64,000 nt of DNA from Alcanivorax hongdengensis A-11-3. GTDB taxonomy: Bacteria; Pseudomonadota; Gammaproteobacteria; Pseudomonadales; Alcanivoracaceae. Made by a program: the position numbers and the translations under genes. The DNA lies in assembly GCF_000300995.1 (NCBI RefSeq), contig NZ_AMRJ01000003.1:159216-223215 (forward strand), given 5' to 3'. The notes under the pieces are model-generated. The model did no database searches and was not told where the DNA came from. It saw only the letters and a list, made by a program, of their open reading frames with translations. This document shows, in pieces, positions 63,948 through 64,000 of the stretch (positions are counted from its first letter, which is position 1; each line of letters begins with the position of its first letter).

Positions 63948-64000
63948 AGAAGCATAACGGGCCTCAAGAGGTAGTGTTCAGAATTCTGTGTCATTTCTTT

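Overview
The window is a gene-dense stretch of a GC-rich gammaproteobacterial chromosome. Two blocks of conserved order support this. The first is dapF - DUF484 - xerC - yigB, as in Escherichia coli. The second is folA, thyA, lgt, a TauE/SafE-type permease, ptsP, rppH and a HAD phosphatase, which resembles the Pseudomonas PA0335-PA0350 neighbourhood. The gene mix (cytochrome P450, carotenoid oxygenase, copper and iron uptake, B12 salvage) would suit a marine Alcanivorax-like member of the Pseudomonadales/Oceanospirillales. The genus is an inference only. No rRNA, tRNA, CRISPR array, insertion sequence or phage gene was seen.

Layout. 1-9.4 kb: a truncated alpha/beta hydrolase, rlmJ, the dapF-DUF484-xerC-yigB-yqcC run, a carotenoid oxygenase, and a Fur-controlled hemP-hmuS-like pair. 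9.5-21.4 kb: folA/thyA/lgt/permease, an NRDE protein, an M20 peptidase, ptsP/rppH, a HAD phosphatase, an imelysin-like lipoprotein and a YfaZ-like barrel. 21.5-32.2 kb: a metal region. It holds a copper P-type ATPase with a small cupredoxin, a siderophore receptor with its PiuC hydroxylase, a LysE exporter, and a second copper operon (small Met/His/Cys protein, multicopper oxidase CopA, CopB, cytochrome c). Two CueR-like promoters sharing one core sequence precede the two copper units. 32.2-38 kb: carbonic anhydrase, moaA, slyD, a methyltransferase, and a LysR/NTF2/MFS group. 38-48.4 kb: a cobalamin cluster (cobQ, cobO, btuDCF, btuB behind a cobalamin riboswitch; cobT-cobC-cobS; cobU). 48.4-62.2 kb: a PhnA-type protein, moeA-moaB, a P450, assorted small lipoproteins including a Kunitz-domain protein, and divergent speA/speE for polyamine synthesis. 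From 62.2 kb the DNA becomes conspicuously AT-rich and carries one P-loop NTPase gene that runs towards the window edge. This is probably the border of an acquired island.

The least explained signal is a family of short elements built from 7-bp units. Three (3837-3919, 11230-11307, 39727-39808) are about 80 bp long and have the form heptamer array - unique centre - inverted heptamer array. A fourth place (62200-62227) holds a single array of four heptamers. The sequence of the heptamer differs between sites but the architecture does not. Two of the elements lie inside coding sequence: one supplies the start of xerC and the last codons of the gene before it, the other supplies the Shine-Dalgarno site, start codon and first residues of cobQ. 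REP-like palindromes and a recurrent stop-codon-adjacent CAGGC hairpin are further repeat families here.
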